This document shows positions 25,527-34,721 of a stretch of DNA of 64,000 bases, in pieces. The position numbers and the translations under genes are program-made. Each line of letters begins with the position of its first letter. The stretch's first letter is position 1. Below the pieces are notes generated by a model. That model was not told the origin of the DNA and did no database searches. It worked only from the letters and a program-made list of their open reading frames with translations. Source of the DNA: Nioella aestuarii (GTDB lineage Bacteria; Pseudomonadota; Alphaproteobacteria; Rhodobacterales; Rhodobacteraceae); assembly GCF_050896395.1 (NCBI RefSeq), contig NZ_JBPBBA010000005.1:1-64000 (forward strand). Direction: 5' to 3'.

Positions 25527-26069
25527 ATGGTGTCAGCGGATCTTTGGGTGTTCGGGTATGGATCGCTGATCTGGAATCCCGGTTTTGACGTGGCTGAGAC
25601 CCGCATTGCGCGGCTGCCCGGCTGGCACCGGTCCTTCTGCATGAGTTCGATCCACCATCGCGGTACGGTGGACAGCCCCGGTCTGGTGCTGGCGCTGGAT
25701 ATGGCGGACGAGGCGCATTGCGATGGCGTTGCCTTCCGGGTTGAAGCCGCCAAAGCCGCCGCCACCATCGACTATCTGCGCGAACGAGAACTGATTTCGT
25801 CCGCCTATCTGGAACGGGAATTGCCAATCGCCTTCCATGACGGCGGTGAGGCGATAGCCGTCACTTACGTGATCGACCGCGACCATGAGCAATATGTGGC
25901 GGGGATGAGTCTGGAAAAACAGGCTCAGATTATCGCCAGTGCGGTTGGCGGGCGGGGCCCGAATGACGAGTATCTTTATAATACCGCCGCTCATCTGGCG
26001 GAGCTCGGTGTGGCCGATGAGGATCTGGATTGGCTGGTCCACCGGGTTCGGGCGCTGAAACAGGGGTGA
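25527..26069 (+). CDS. ChaC-like gamma-glutamylcyclotransferase
   Basis: 180 residues. The N-terminal LWVFGYGSLIWNPGFD is the substrate-loop signature of ChaC proteins, which split glutathione into 5-oxoproline and Cys-Gly in the cytoplasm. The predicted catalytic Glu is in AYLERELPI. GPNDEYLYNTAAHLAELG is the C-terminal block. Starts at 25506 and 25527 are both possible; 25527 has AAGGTGG upstream. It is divergent from the DUF2125 gene. Confidence 0.87.
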   Translation: MVSADLWVFGYGSLIWNPGFDVAETRIARLPGWHRSFCMSSIHHRGTVDSPGLVLALDMADEAHCDGVAFRVEAAKAAATIDYLRERELISSAYLERELPIAFHDGGEAIAVTYVIDRDHEQYVAGMSLEKQAQIIASAVGGRGPNDEYLYNTAAHLAELGVADEDLDWLVHRVRALKQG

Positions 26070-26166
26070 CCTTGCGCCGGAATGCGCGCGCGGGCCCCGC
26101 AACGCTTGGCAGAAGGAAGCAGGCACGGTAGGGTGAGCGCGTGAAAAACGGGATGGCAAGAACACC

Positions 26167-27384
26167 GTGACGAGCAGACCTGACGCGCCGCGCTTTACGC
26201 AACCGATCCGCCAGATCGCGATCATGCTCATGATCTGCGGGCTGGTGGGGCTTGGCACCTTCCTCGTGTGGGGCAGCATCGAGCCTGTCGTGACGGCAAA
26301 CACCTATCTCAACGGCACCATCGCGCTTGTCTTCTTTGCGGGCGTTTTGGCCTGTTTCTGGCAGGTGGTGCAGCTCTTCTCGTCGATCTCGTGGATCGAG
26401 GGCATCGCCAACGGTGCCGGTGAGGAACAGGGGAAGCCGCCGCTGCTGCTTGCGGCGCTGACGGGGATTTTTCAGGCGCGCGGATCGCGGCTGCAACTGA
26501 CCTCCAGCTCATCCCGTTCGGTGCTGGATTCGGTCGGTGCACGGATGGAAGAGGCGCGCGACATCACGCGCTACATCACCAATCTGCTGATTTTCCTGGG
26601 TCTTCTGGGCACGTTCTACGGGCTGGCCGTGACCATCCCGGCGGTGGTGGAAACCATTCGCTCGCTCCAACCCTCGGCCGACGAGTCCGGGATAGAGGTG
26701 TTTTCGCGCCTGATGGGCGGATTGGAGGAACAACTGGGCGGCATGGGCACGGCCTTTGCCTCGTCGCTGCTTGGCCTTGCAGGATCGCTGGTCGTAGGGC
26801 TGCTGGAGCTGTTTGCAGGCCATGGCCAGAACCGGTTCTACCGAGAGATGGAAGAGTGGCTCTCGACGATTACACGGGTCAGCTTCTCGTCCGGTGAGGG
26901 CGAAGGTGGCGGGCTGGATCGGGCCGCGATTGCCACAGTGCTGGATCACATGGTCGATCAGATCGACACGTTGCAGGGGCTGTTCACCCAATCCGAGGCG
27001 CGCCATCAGGAAACCGAGGCACGGCTTGGCGAGATGACCGGCGTGCTGGCTGACCTTGCCGAACGGCTTGGCCCCGGACAGGTGGCGGCGACCGAACGGT
27101 TGTCGGCGGCGCAGGAACGGCTGGCTGAAGTCCTGTCGGCCACCTCGGGCGAGGGCGGCATTGATGCGGAAAGCCGGATGCGCCTGCGGTCAATCGACGT
27201 GCAGTTGCTGAAGATTTTCGAAGAAATGGGCAGCTCTCGCCATGAGGAAATCGGCGCACTTCGTGCGGACCTCGGCGAATTGACCGTGGCAATCCGCGAT
27301 CTGACCCGCTCGGCGTCTCAGCCGCGTCAACGCCAGGCCCCGCAGCGCCGATCCCGCCCCGAAGATTCGGCCCCGGAGGGCTGA
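26167..27384 (+). CDS. MotA/TolQ/ExbB-like proton-channel subunit
   Basis: 405 residues. Predicted helices lie at about 17-38, 47-69, 137-160 and 197-217. Helix 3 (LIFLGLLGTFYGLAVTIPAV) and helix 4 (GGMGTAFASSLLGLAGSLV) carry the MotA/TolQ/ExbB pattern. A cytoplasmic C-terminal tail (about 250-385) is helical and acidic, ending in a basic segment. It should form the ion-conducting ring around the following MotB-like protein. The start is GTG 26167. It is 3 nt upstream of that partner, so they form an operon. It is longer than TolQ or ExbB (about 230-250), and its four-helix layout is closer to MotA. Confidence 0.83.
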   Translation: MTSRPDAPRFTQPIRQIAIMLMICGLVGLGTFLVWGSIEPVVTANTYLNGTIALVFFAGVLACFWQVVQLFSSISWIEGIANGAGEEQGKPPLLLAALTGIFQARGSRLQLTSSSSRSVLDSVGARMEEARDITRYITNLLIFLGLLGTFYGLAVTIPAVVETIRSLQPSADESGIEVFSRLMGGLEEQLGGMGTAFASSLLGLAGSLVVGLLELFAGHGQNRFYREMEEWLSTITRVSFSSGEGEGGGLDRAAIATVLDHMVDQIDTLQGLFTQSEARHQETEARLGEMTGVLADLAERLGPGQVAATERLSAAQERLAEVLSATSGEGGIDAESRMRLRSIDVQLLKIFEEMGSSRHEEIGALRADLGELTVAIRDLTRSASQPRQRQAPQRRSRPEDSAPEG

Positions 27385-27387
27385 TCC

Positions 27388-30201
27388 ATGGCCTTCCACC
27401 GGCGTTCCGGCAATCGCTTTACCGCCTCGATCTGGCCCGGTTTCGTGGATGCCATCACGGCGCTCTTGATGGTGATGATCTTCGTTCTGACGATTTTCAT
27501 GATCGTCCAGTTCGTGCTGTCTGAAACGATCAACAATCAGGATGACGAGCTAAACACCCTGAACGCGCAGCTCAATGAGCTGGCCGACGCGCTCGGGCTT
27601 GCGCAGAACCGGTCGGCGCAGTTGGAACAGAGGGTCGCGACCCTGGGTGCCAGTTTGTCCGAAGCCGAGGGTGAGCTGCAAATTCAGGCCGCGCTGATCG
27701 CTTCGCTCACTGCCGAAACGGAAGGCCAGGCCGCGCGTATCGCCGATTTCGAAGCACAGGTTGCGTCGCTGATCGCCGCCAATACGGACCTGACAGAGGA
27801 ACGCGACACGGTTCAGGCGGACCTGGAGGCGCGCCTGACCGAGATTGATGCCCTGTCACTGGCCCTGGCAACCGCACGCGATGAGATTGACGTGGCCGCC
27901 GAGCAAGCCAGGCTGGCCGCCGCCGAGCGCGAGGCGATGGAAGCGCTGATTGCCGATCTGCAAACTGAAGCTGCCGCGCAGCAGGCCACGCTGGCCGATA
28001 CATTGGCGGCCCTGCAGGCCCAAGAGGATACCTCTGCCGGGTTGCAGACCGACCTGACCACCGCCCTTGCCGCACTGGCGGGCGAGGAGGCGCTGACCGC
28101 TTCGCTGGAAACGCGTATTGCCGAGCTCGAGGGGGCTTTGTCAGACGAAGAAGCCGCGCTGTTGGCAGAACAAGCCGCGGCTGCGGCCCTGCGTGAACGG
28201 CTGTCTCTGCTGGAAACCGATCTGGATAGCGAAGAAGCCGCGCGTCTTGCAGAAGCCGCCGCCGCCGCCGCCCTCCGTGATCGTTTGGCCGACACCGAAG
28301 CACAGCTTTCCGGCGAAGAGGCCGCGCGCCTGGCGGAAGCCGCTGCCGCGGAAGCCCTGCGCGCCCGCCTGCAAGAGGCCGATGCCGAACTGACCGCGAT
28401 GGCGCTGGCGCTGGAACAACGCCGGCAAGAGGCTGAAGACACGTTGACCCTGTTGGCCGCCGCTGACCAGGCCCGCGAAAACTTCGCTGCCCGTTTGGCC
28501 GCAGCCTTGGCCGACAACACTGCGCAGGGCGACCGGATCGCGGAATTGGAGACAGATCTTGCATCCGCCAGTGAACAAGCGGGCCGTTTGTCTGATCTGG
28601 AAGGGCAGCTTGCATTGGCTTTGGCTGCGCGAGCGCAGGACAGTGCCGCTTTGGCAGAAACTCAGGCTGCTCTGGACGCCGCACAATCGGTGGCCGAGGC
28701 ACGCGCAACCGAAATGTCCTCGTTGGAGGAAGAACTGGCCCGCGCCCTCGCCCGCCTGACCGCCCAGGCAACGGAAAGCCGCGCGCGTATCGCCGCGTTG
28801 GAGGAAGACATCGCTGCCGCCAATGCCAATGCCGCTGCCAATGCGGCCGAGGCCGAAGCAAATGCCGAGGCGTTGACAGCGCTGGAGGCGGAACTGGTCC
28901 GCGCCTTGCAGGAGGCCAGCGCGCGTGAAAATGCAGACGCCGCGCGTATCGCGGGCTTGCAGGCTGACCTGAATTCTTTGCGCGCCAGTGTCGATGCGGG
29001 GCGGGGGGAACTGACCACGCTGGAGGCAGAGCTTGCCGCAGCCCTGGCAGAGGCCGCGCGCAATTCCGAATTGGCGCGACAGACGGCGGCGGAACTTGCC
29101 ACGGCGCAGGCCGATGCCGCAGCGGCCGCTGAACAGGTGCGTGCAGGTGAAACGGCTTTGACCACGCTGGAGGCAGAACTGACGCAAGCGCTGCTGGATC
29201 TTTCCCGCGCCGAACAAACTGCCGAAGCCCGGATAACAGCTTTGGAGGCAGAGCTTGCCGCATCGGAGGCCGCGCGTGAGGCCGCAGGAGCGGAAGCCAC
29301 CAGCGCCCTTTCGGATCTGGAAGCACAGCTGGCCGCCGCCTTGACCGCGCAGATGCTGGCCGAAGCCACTGCCGAAGACCGGCTAAGCGAGGCTGAGCAG
29401 CGCTCGGCGCTTTTGGCCCAGGCCAATTTGGAATTGGAAACGGCAGAGGCGGCGTCAGCCGAAAGTCAGCGCCAGATTGCGGCGCTGAATGAACAGGTGG
29501 CGGCGCTGCGCACTCAGCTTGGTGAGTTGCAGGGGTTGCTCGACGCATCGCAGGCGGCGGACGCGGAGGCACAGGTTCAGGTGGAAACGCTTGGCGCTGA
29601 TTTGAACGCAGCCCTGGCACGGTTGGCGGCGGAAAGTGATGCGCTGGCGGAATCTGAAGCCGCCCGCGCAGAGGCAGAGGCGGAAGCGCGTCGTCTGGCA
29701 GAGGCGGAAGCCGCACGGCTGGCAGCTGAGGCGCAGGAACTGGAACGCTATCGGTCGGAATTCTTCGGCCGCCTGCGGGAGTTGCTGGAGGGGCGCGAGG
29801 GCGTCAGCATCGAGGGCGACCGGTTCGTCTTCGCCTCGGAAGTGCTGTTCGAGGTCGGATCCGCGGACCTTTCCCCCGAAGGGGAAGCGCAGATCGCGAA
29901 TGTGGCGGAACTGCTGTTCGACGTGGCTGGAGAGATTCCGTTATCGGTCGACTGGATCGTGCGGGTGGATGGCCACACCGACAACCAGCAGCTGCGACCA
30001 ACAGCGGAATACGCCAATAACTGGGAACTCAGCCAGGCCCGTGCCCTGTCTGTGGTGCTGTTCATGAGCGATGAACTGGGTTTTCCACCGGCACGGCTGG
30101 CGGCCACTGGCTTTGGCGAATATCGGCCAATCGCATCCAACGACACACCGGCAGGCCAGGCGCAAAACCGGCGGATCGAGCTGAAGCTGACAGAGCGGTG
30201 A
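27388..30201 (+). CDS. MotB/OmpA-like stator protein with giant coiled coil
   Basis: 937 residues. A short basic N-terminus precedes one membrane helix (about 18-43) that begins WPGFVDAITALLMVMIFVL. Asp21 sits where MotB has its proton-carrying Asp. About residues 46-785 are an Ala/Glu/Leu-rich coiled coil with three tandem 28-residue repeats at 251-334. A C-terminal OmpA/peptidoglycan-binding domain (about 793-937) has RVDGHTDNQ, NWELSQARALSV and GFGEYRPIASNDT..G.AQNRRIEL, with the Asp and Arg expected to bind diaminopimelate. It should span the periplasm and anchor to the wall. The coiled coil is far longer than in MotB. Confidence 0.85.
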   Translation: MAFHRRSGNRFTASIWPGFVDAITALLMVMIFVLTIFMIVQFVLSETINNQDDELNTLNAQLNELADALGLAQNRSAQLEQRVATLGASLSEAEGELQIQAALIASLTAETEGQAARIADFEAQVASLIAANTDLTEERDTVQADLEARLTEIDALSLALATARDEIDVAAEQARLAAAEREAMEALIADLQTEAAAQQATLADTLAALQAQEDTSAGLQTDLTTALAALAGEEALTASLETRIAELEGALSDEEAALLAEQAAAAALRERLSLLETDLDSEEAARLAEAAAAAALRDRLADTEAQLSGEEAARLAEAAAAEALRARLQEADAELTAMALALEQRRQEAEDTLTLLAAADQARENFAARLAAALADNTAQGDRIAELETDLASASEQAGRLSDLEGQLALALAARAQDSAALAETQAALDAAQSVAEARATEMSSLEEELARALARLTAQATESRARIAALEEDIAAANANAAANAAEAEANAEALTALEAELVRALQEASARENADAARIAGLQADLNSLRASVDAGRGELTTLEAELAAALAEAARNSELARQTAAELATAQADAAAAAEQVRAGETALTTLEAELTQALLDLSRAEQTAEARITALEAELAASEAAREAAGAEATSALSDLEAQLAAALTAQMLAEATAEDRLSEAEQRSALLAQANLELETAEAASAESQRQIAALNEQVAALRTQLGELQGLLDASQAADAEAQVQVETLGADLNAALARLAAESDALAESEAARAEAEAEARRLAEAEAARLAAEAQELERYRSEFFGRLRELLEGREGVSIEGDRFVFASEVLFEVGSADLSPEGEAQIANVAELLFDVAGEIPLSVDWIVRVDGHTDNQQLRPTAEYANNWELSQARALSVVLFMSDELGFPPARLAATGFGEYRPIASNDTPAGQAQNRRIELKLTER
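28138..28389 (+). repeat. Three tandem 84-bp coding repeats (four heptads each)
   Basis: These encode residues 251-278, 279-306 and 307-334. Each 28-residue unit starts L..EEAA.LAE, continues with an Ala block, then LR.RL and a final acidic stretch. The DNA copies have diverged but the protein register is kept. Confidence 0.85.
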
Positions 30202-30575
30202 ACGGCTTGCTGGAGGAGCTGCTGGCCTGCGAATCCCGCGTGTGGGAGGCCTTGGTTACGGGCGATGCCAAGGCGGATTCTGCGGCTTTGTCCGAGGATT
30301 TTCTCGGTGTCTATCCCGATGGGTTCGCCGCCAAGGACAGCCATATCGGACAATTGTCAGACGGCCCCACGGTTCTGCGCTACCGCCTGTCCCAGATGCG
30401 GGTCATGCCGCTTGGGTCAGATCATGCCCTGCTTGCTTACCGCGCGGAGTATACCCGCGTGGGGCGGGGCGAGAGCGAAGTAATGTTCGTGTCCAGCATC
30501 TGGCGGCGTGATGGTGCAGGTTGGATCAACATATTCAGTCAGGACACACCTGCGACGGGCATTGCAGTGCCGTGA
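30198..30575 (+). CDS. NTF2-like/DUF4440 protein coupled to the stator operon
   Basis: 125 residues. It opens MNGLLEELLACESRVWEALVTGD and continues SEDFLGVYPDGF.AKD and FVSSIWRRDGAGWINIFSQDTP, the pattern of small cone-shaped NTF2-like domains. Such domains may bind small molecules or act as enzymes; no catalytic residues can be named. Its GTG start overlaps the stop of the OmpA-like gene (GTGA), so the three genes are co-expressed. A terminator follows. A role with the stator is inference. Confidence 0.75.
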   Translation: MNGLLEELLACESRVWEALVTGDAKADSAALSEDFLGVYPDGFAAKDSHIGQLSDGPTVLRYRLSQMRVMPLGSDHALLAYRAEYTRVGRGESEVMFVSSIWRRDGAGWINIFSQDTPATGIAVP

Positions 30576-30582
30576 CGAAAAA

Positions 30583-30600
30583 GGCGCCCCGTGGGGCGCC
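30583..30600. terminator. Bidirectional terminator between NTF2-like gene and clpA
   Basis: GGCGCCCC (30583-30590) pairs with GGGGCGCC (30593-30600). On the minus strand it is followed by TTTTTC, a strong clpA terminator; on the plus strand by CTTTCC, which is weaker. Confidence 0.85.
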
Positions 30601-30610
30601 CTTTCCATAA

Positions 30611-32941
30611 TCAATCCGCAGTCAGCAGCGGTGGCTTCTTGGACGATATCCGCCGCGCGCCGGGTTCTTCGATACGCAGGCTGATTTCGCCGTCCTTGAT
30701 GCCGACCTGAACATTTCCACCCTTGGCAAGCTTGCCGAACAGCAGCTCTTCGGCCAGTGGCTTCTTGATGTGCTCCTGGATCACGCGGCCAAGCGGGCGG
30801 GCGCCCATCCGGTCGTCATATCCTTTGTCGGCCAGCCATTCGGCTGCGGGACGGGTCAGTTCGATGGTCACGTTGCGGTCCATCAACTGCGCTTCCAGTT
30901 GCAGCACGAACTTTTCGACCACTTGCAGGATGACCTCTTTCGGCAGGGTGCCGAAGGAAATAACCGCATCAAGACGGTTGCGGAATTCCGGCGTGAAGGT
31001 GCGTTCGATCGCCGCTGTATCCTCGCCCTCGCGCCGGTCACGGCCAAAGCCGATAGCGGATTTCGCCTGTTCTGCCGCGCCTGCGTTCGAGGTCATGATC
31101 AGCACCACGTTGCGGAAATCGACAGACCGGCCGTTATGATCGGTCAGCGTGCCGTGATCCATGACCTGCAACAGGATGTTGAACACATCCGGGTGCGCCT
31201 TCTCGATCTCATCAAGCAGCAGAACGCAATGCGGATGCTGGTCGATACCGTCGGTCAGAAGCCCACCCTGATCGAAGCCCACGTAACCCGGAGGCGCACC
31301 GATCAAGCGGGATACCGCATGCTTCTCCATATATTCCGACATGTCGAAGCGCAGCAGTTCCACGCCGAGCGTATCGGCCAACTGCTTGGCAACCTCGGTC
31401 TTGCCGACGCCGGTCGGGCCAGCAAACAGGTAGTTGCCAATGGGCTTCTCCGGCTCGCGCAGGCCCGCGCGCGCCAGTTTGATGGCGCTGGCCAGCGCCT
31501 CGATGGCCTTGTCCTGCCCGAACACCACGCGCTTGAGGCTCTTTTCAAGGTCTTTGAGCACCTCTGCATCGTCCTTCGAGACGTTCTTGGGCGGGATGCG
31601 GGCGATCTTGGCCACCACGGCTTCGATCTCTTTCGCGCCAATGGTCTTGCGGCGCTTGGATTCGGCGACCAGATGCTGAGCCGCGCCAGCCTCGTCGATC
31701 ACGTCGATGGCTTTGTCGGGCAGTTTGCGGTCATTGATGTAGCGCGCCGACAGTTCCACTGCCGTCTTGATCGCATCATTGGTGTACTTGATGTCGTGGT
31801 GATCCTCGAAATAGGGTTTCAGGCCCTTGAGGATCTTCACCGTATCTTCCACCGAAGGCTCGTTCACGTCGATCTTCTGGAACCGGCGGGACAAGGCGCG
31901 GTCCTTTTCGAAATGTTGACGGAATTCCTTGTAGGTGGTTGACCCCATGCAGCGCAATTTGCCGCCCTGAAGCGCCGGTTTCAGCAGGTTCGAGGCGTCC
32001 ATCGCCCCGCCAGAGGTCGCGCCTGCACCAATCACGGTGTGGATCTCGTCGATGAACAGAACCGCGTCCGGGTGATCTTCCAATTCGGAGACGACGGCCT
32101 TGAGCCGTTCTTCGAAATCACCGCGATAACGGGTGCCGGCCAGCAGCGCGCCCATGTCGAGCGAGTAGATCGTCGCGCCTTGCAGCACTTCGGGCGTTTC
32201 GCCTTCGACGATCTTCTTGGCCAGACCTTCGGCGATTGCGGTCTTGCCAACACCGGGGTCACCGACCAGCAGCGGGTTGTTCTTTCGGCGGCGGCAAAGC
32301 ACCTGAATGCAGCGTTCTACCTCATGCTCGCGGCCGATCAGCGGATCAACGTCGCCCTTGAGCGACTTGGCGTTCAGATCGACGCAATACTTGGCCAGCG
32401 CAGATTCCTTGCCCTCGCCTTCCGGGGTGGCCTGAGATGCGCTGTGAATCTCGTCTTCATCGCTTGCGCCGCTCACGGGACGGGATTCACCGAAGGAGGG
32501 GTCCTTGGCGACGCCATGGGCGATGAAGTTGACCGCGTCATAACGGGTCATGTCCTGTTCCTGAAGGAAATAGGCAGCGTTGGATTCACGTTCGGCGAAG
32601 ATCGCGACCAACACGTTCGCGCCCGTCACCTCGGTGCGGCCGGAACTTTGGACATGGATCGCGGCGCGTTGGATGACGCGCTGGAACGCAGCGGTCGGAA
32701 CCGCCTCAGAGCCTTCTACATCAGTGACCAGCGTCGAAAGCTCCTCGTCGATGAATTCGACAAGGGTCTGGCGCAGTTCTTCCAAGTCGACGGAACAGGC
32801 CTGCATGACCTTCATCGCGTCGGGCTCGTCCAGCAGGGCGAGCAGCAGATGTTCGAGGGTTGCGAGTTCATGACGGCGCGCATTGGCGTTTGCCAGCGCG
32901 GCGTGGATGGCCTGCTCAAGGGTGTTCGAAAACGACGGCAC
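30611..32941 (-). CDS. clpA: ATP-dependent Clp protease ATP-binding subunit ClpA
   Basis: 776 residues; AAA+ unfoldase that feeds substrates to ClpP. The N-domain (about 1-145) opens MPSFSNTLEQAIHAALANAN. The first ATPase has GDPGVGKTAIAEG near residue 225, and the second GPTGVGKTEVAKQL near 510. The ClpP-docking loop IGFG (AKSAIGFGRDRR) is near 626. The start is GTG 32941 with AGGAG upstream. No clpS gene lies next to it in the window, so the adaptor must be elsewhere. A strong terminator follows. Confidence 0.95.
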   Translation of the reverse strand: MPSFSNTLEQAIHAALANANARRHELATLEHLLLALLDEPDAMKVMQACSVDLEELRQTLVEFIDEELSTLVTDVEGSEAVPTAAFQRVIQRAAIHVQSSGRTEVTGANVLVAIFAERESNAAYFLQEQDMTRYDAVNFIAHGVAKDPSFGESRPVSGASDEDEIHSASQATPEGEGKESALAKYCVDLNAKSLKGDVDPLIGREHEVERCIQVLCRRRKNNPLLVGDPGVGKTAIAEGLAKKIVEGETPEVLQGATIYSLDMGALLAGTRYRGDFEERLKAVVSELEDHPDAVLFIDEIHTVIGAGATSGGAMDASNLLKPALQGGKLRCMGSTTYKEFRQHFEKDRALSRRFQKIDVNEPSVEDTVKILKGLKPYFEDHHDIKYTNDAIKTAVELSARYINDRKLPDKAIDVIDEAGAAQHLVAESKRRKTIGAKEIEAVVAKIARIPPKNVSKDDAEVLKDLEKSLKRVVFGQDKAIEALASAIKLARAGLREPEKPIGNYLFAGPTGVGKTEVAKQLADTLGVELLRFDMSEYMEKHAVSRLIGAPPGYVGFDQGGLLTDGIDQHPHCVLLLDEIEKAHPDVFNILLQVMDHGTLTDHNGRSVDFRNVVLIMTSNAGAAEQAKSAIGFGRDRREGEDTAAIERTFTPEFRNRLDAVISFGTLPKEVILQVVEKFVLQLEAQLMDRNVTIELTRPAAEWLADKGYDDRMGARPLGRVIQEHIKKPLAEELLFGKLAKGGNVQVGIKDGEISLRIEEPGARRISSKKPPLLTAD

Positions 32942-33129
32942 TGCCTGTGCTCCTTTCGTTGCGCCAGGGCGGCGAGGGCGCGCGCCGGACTGACTGTGGC
33001 CTCATACTGTTAAGGTTCGGTTTTTGTCGTCACAGTTCAAGGCATTTCTCTTCAATTTTTCCTCGCGCCGCTGCCATTTTTCGTGATGGTGCCTAATCGG
33101 TCGGCAAATTGGGGCGAATTGGGCTATAT

Positions 33130-33897
33130 TCAGAATTGGTCTTTTCGCGCGCGGATTTCGGTAAAGACGGCCACATCGTCGGCTGTCTCTAGTCCAAGCT
33201 GCGCGCGGATGTCAGGGTCATGAGCACGCAGGAAGGGGTTGGTGTCCAGTTCTTCCTGAAGGGTCGAGGGAACCGTGGGCCGCCCTTCGGCCCGTGCGGC
33301 GTCGATCGCCCTGACACGAGAGATAAGTGCCGGATTGCCGGGATCAATGGTCAACGCGAATTTCGCGTTGCCGGCGGTGTATTCGTGGCCGGAGCAGACC
33401 AGCGTTTCGGGCGGCAGGGCGGCAAGGCGGCCAAGGCTGGCATGCATCATTTCGGGGCTGCCTTCGAACAGGCGGCCGCAGCCAAGCGCCATAAGGCTGT
33501 CGGCGGTGAAGACGGCCGCACTGTCAGGGAAATGAAAGGCGATATGGCCAATGGTGTGGCCAGACACTTCGATGACGTTGCCGCTTTCGCTGCCAACAGT
33601 CACGGTTTCACCGGGATTTACGGCGTGATCAAGCGGCGGCAGGCGGTCGGCATCGGCTGCATTGCCCCAGGTCTTGGCCCCGGTCGCGGCGACCAGCGGG
33701 GCCACCCCGTCGATATGGTCCCAGTGATGATGGGTGATCAGAATATCGGTCAGCGTCCAGCCTCGCGCTGCCAGTTCCGCCTGTATGGGCTCCGGGTCCG
33801 GGACATCGACCACTGCCGTGGCCCCGGTGGTCGCATCGTGCAGGAGGAATGCATAGTTGTCTGCCAGGCACGGCACGGTGACGATCTGCAAAGGCAT
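33130..33897 (-). CDS. gloB: Hydroxyacylglutathione hydrolase (glyoxalase II)
   Basis: 255 residues; hydrolyses S-lactoylglutathione to lactate and glutathione in methylglyoxal detoxification. The binuclear metal site is THHHWDHIDG, with further ligands in SGHTIGHI, AVFTADSLMALGCGR and SGHEYTAGN. ATG 33897 begins MPLQIVTVPCLADNY, the normal N-terminus, with AAGGAA upstream. It is divergent from the methyltransferase-like gene by 62 nt. Confidence 0.93.
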   Translation of the reverse strand: MPLQIVTVPCLADNYAFLLHDATTGATAVVDVPDPEPIQAELAARGWTLTDILITHHHWDHIDGVAPLVAATGAKTWGNAADADRLPPLDHAVNPGETVTVGSESGNVIEVSGHTIGHIAFHFPDSAAVFTADSLMALGCGRLFEGSPEMMHASLGRLAALPPETLVCSGHEYTAGNAKFALTIDPGNPALISRVRAIDAARAEGRPTVPSTLQEELDTNPFLRAHDPDIRAQLGLETADDVAVFTEIRARKDQF

Positions 33898-33959
33898 GGT
33901 AAATTCCTTCTTCCCGAGTAAGCTGCCTCCGACCGTCGCCCAAACCCGAGGGGGTTGCA

Positions 33960-34721
33960 ATGCATCTCGACGTGCTGGACCTGCGCCAGTTCTATTACCG
34001 AACCCGGTTGGGCCGAATCGCACAAAAGGCGGTGCGCGATCAGGTGACGGCATTCTGGCCCGAGGCGCGCGGGGAAACGGTGGTGGGTTTCGGCTTTGCT
34101 GTGCCGCTGTTGCGCCCCTATCTGGGCGAGGCGGAGCGGATCATCGGCCTGATGCCGGGTGCGCAGGGGGTAATGCCCTGGCCCGCCGGTCGCGACAATG
34201 TCTCGGTCCTGTGCCACGAAACCCGTTGGCCGTTATCTGCGGGGATGGCGGACAAGCTGGTCTGTCTGCATGGGCTGGAAACCTCTCAGCACCCTGCTGC
34301 GGTTCTGGAAGAATGCCACAGGGTTCTGGCGCCGGGCGGCAAGGCATTGTTCATCGTGCCGAACCGGGGCGGGCTTTGGGCGCGGCGTGACGCGACGCCC
34401 TTCGGCTTTGGCAGGCCCTATTCGCTGAGCCAGCTGGAGGCACAGCTGCGCAGCCAGGGGTTTGAGCCGGAACGCCACCGCGCCGCCCTGTTCGCCCCGC
34501 CGAGTCATGGGCGGTTTTGGCTGAACAGCGCGGAGCTGGTCGAGAACATGGGCCGCAAGCTGTCGAGCTATTACGCAGGCGGCGTCATCATGCTGGAGGC
34601 CAGCAAGCACACATTCGCCCCAACACGGCCGGGTCTGGCCGAGCGTGTTAAACGCCCGTTACGCATCCTCGATTCTGCGCCGCAGCCCGCGCGTGTCAGG
34701 GACGAAACGGCTCTTTTATAA
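33960..34721 (+). CDS. Class I methyltransferase-like protein with atypical SAM motif
   Basis: 253 residues. A methyltransferase-11-type fold is suggested by CHETRWPLSAGMADKLVCLHGLE and AAVLEECHRVLAPGGKALFIVPNRGG, matching motifs II-III. Motif I is VVGFGFAVPLL rather than the usual D.G.G.G, and the acidic residue after strand 2 is not obvious (RIIGLMPGAQG). The SAM site may therefore be altered or lost. The C-terminal half continues SYYAGGVIMLEASKH and ends in a basic segment. Function is unknown. It is divergent from gloB. Confidence 0.75.
   Translation: MHLDVLDLRQFYYRTRLGRIAQKAVRDQVTAFWPEARGETVVGFGFAVPLLRPYLGEAERIIGLMPGAQGVMPWPAGRDNVSVLCHETRWPLSAGMADKLVCLHGLETSQHPAAVLEECHRVLAPGGKALFIVPNRGGLWARRDATPFGFGRPYSLSQLEAQLRSQGFEPERHRAALFAPPSHGRFWLNSAELVENMGRKLSSYYAGGVIMLEASKHTFAPTRPGLAERVKRPLRILDSAPQPARVRDETALL

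Noticed and set aside
27707..29716. Long minus-strand frames across the coiled-coil gene
   Set aside because: Ala/Arg-rich complements of GCC/GCG codons. The plus-strand frame has membrane, coil and OmpA features in order.
26167..30201. Zorya defence system (ZorAB)
   Set aside because: The architecture is similar, but the long coil is on the MotB-like partner, and no ZorC/D/E nuclease or helicase genes adjoin. It is better described as an uncharacterised stator pair.
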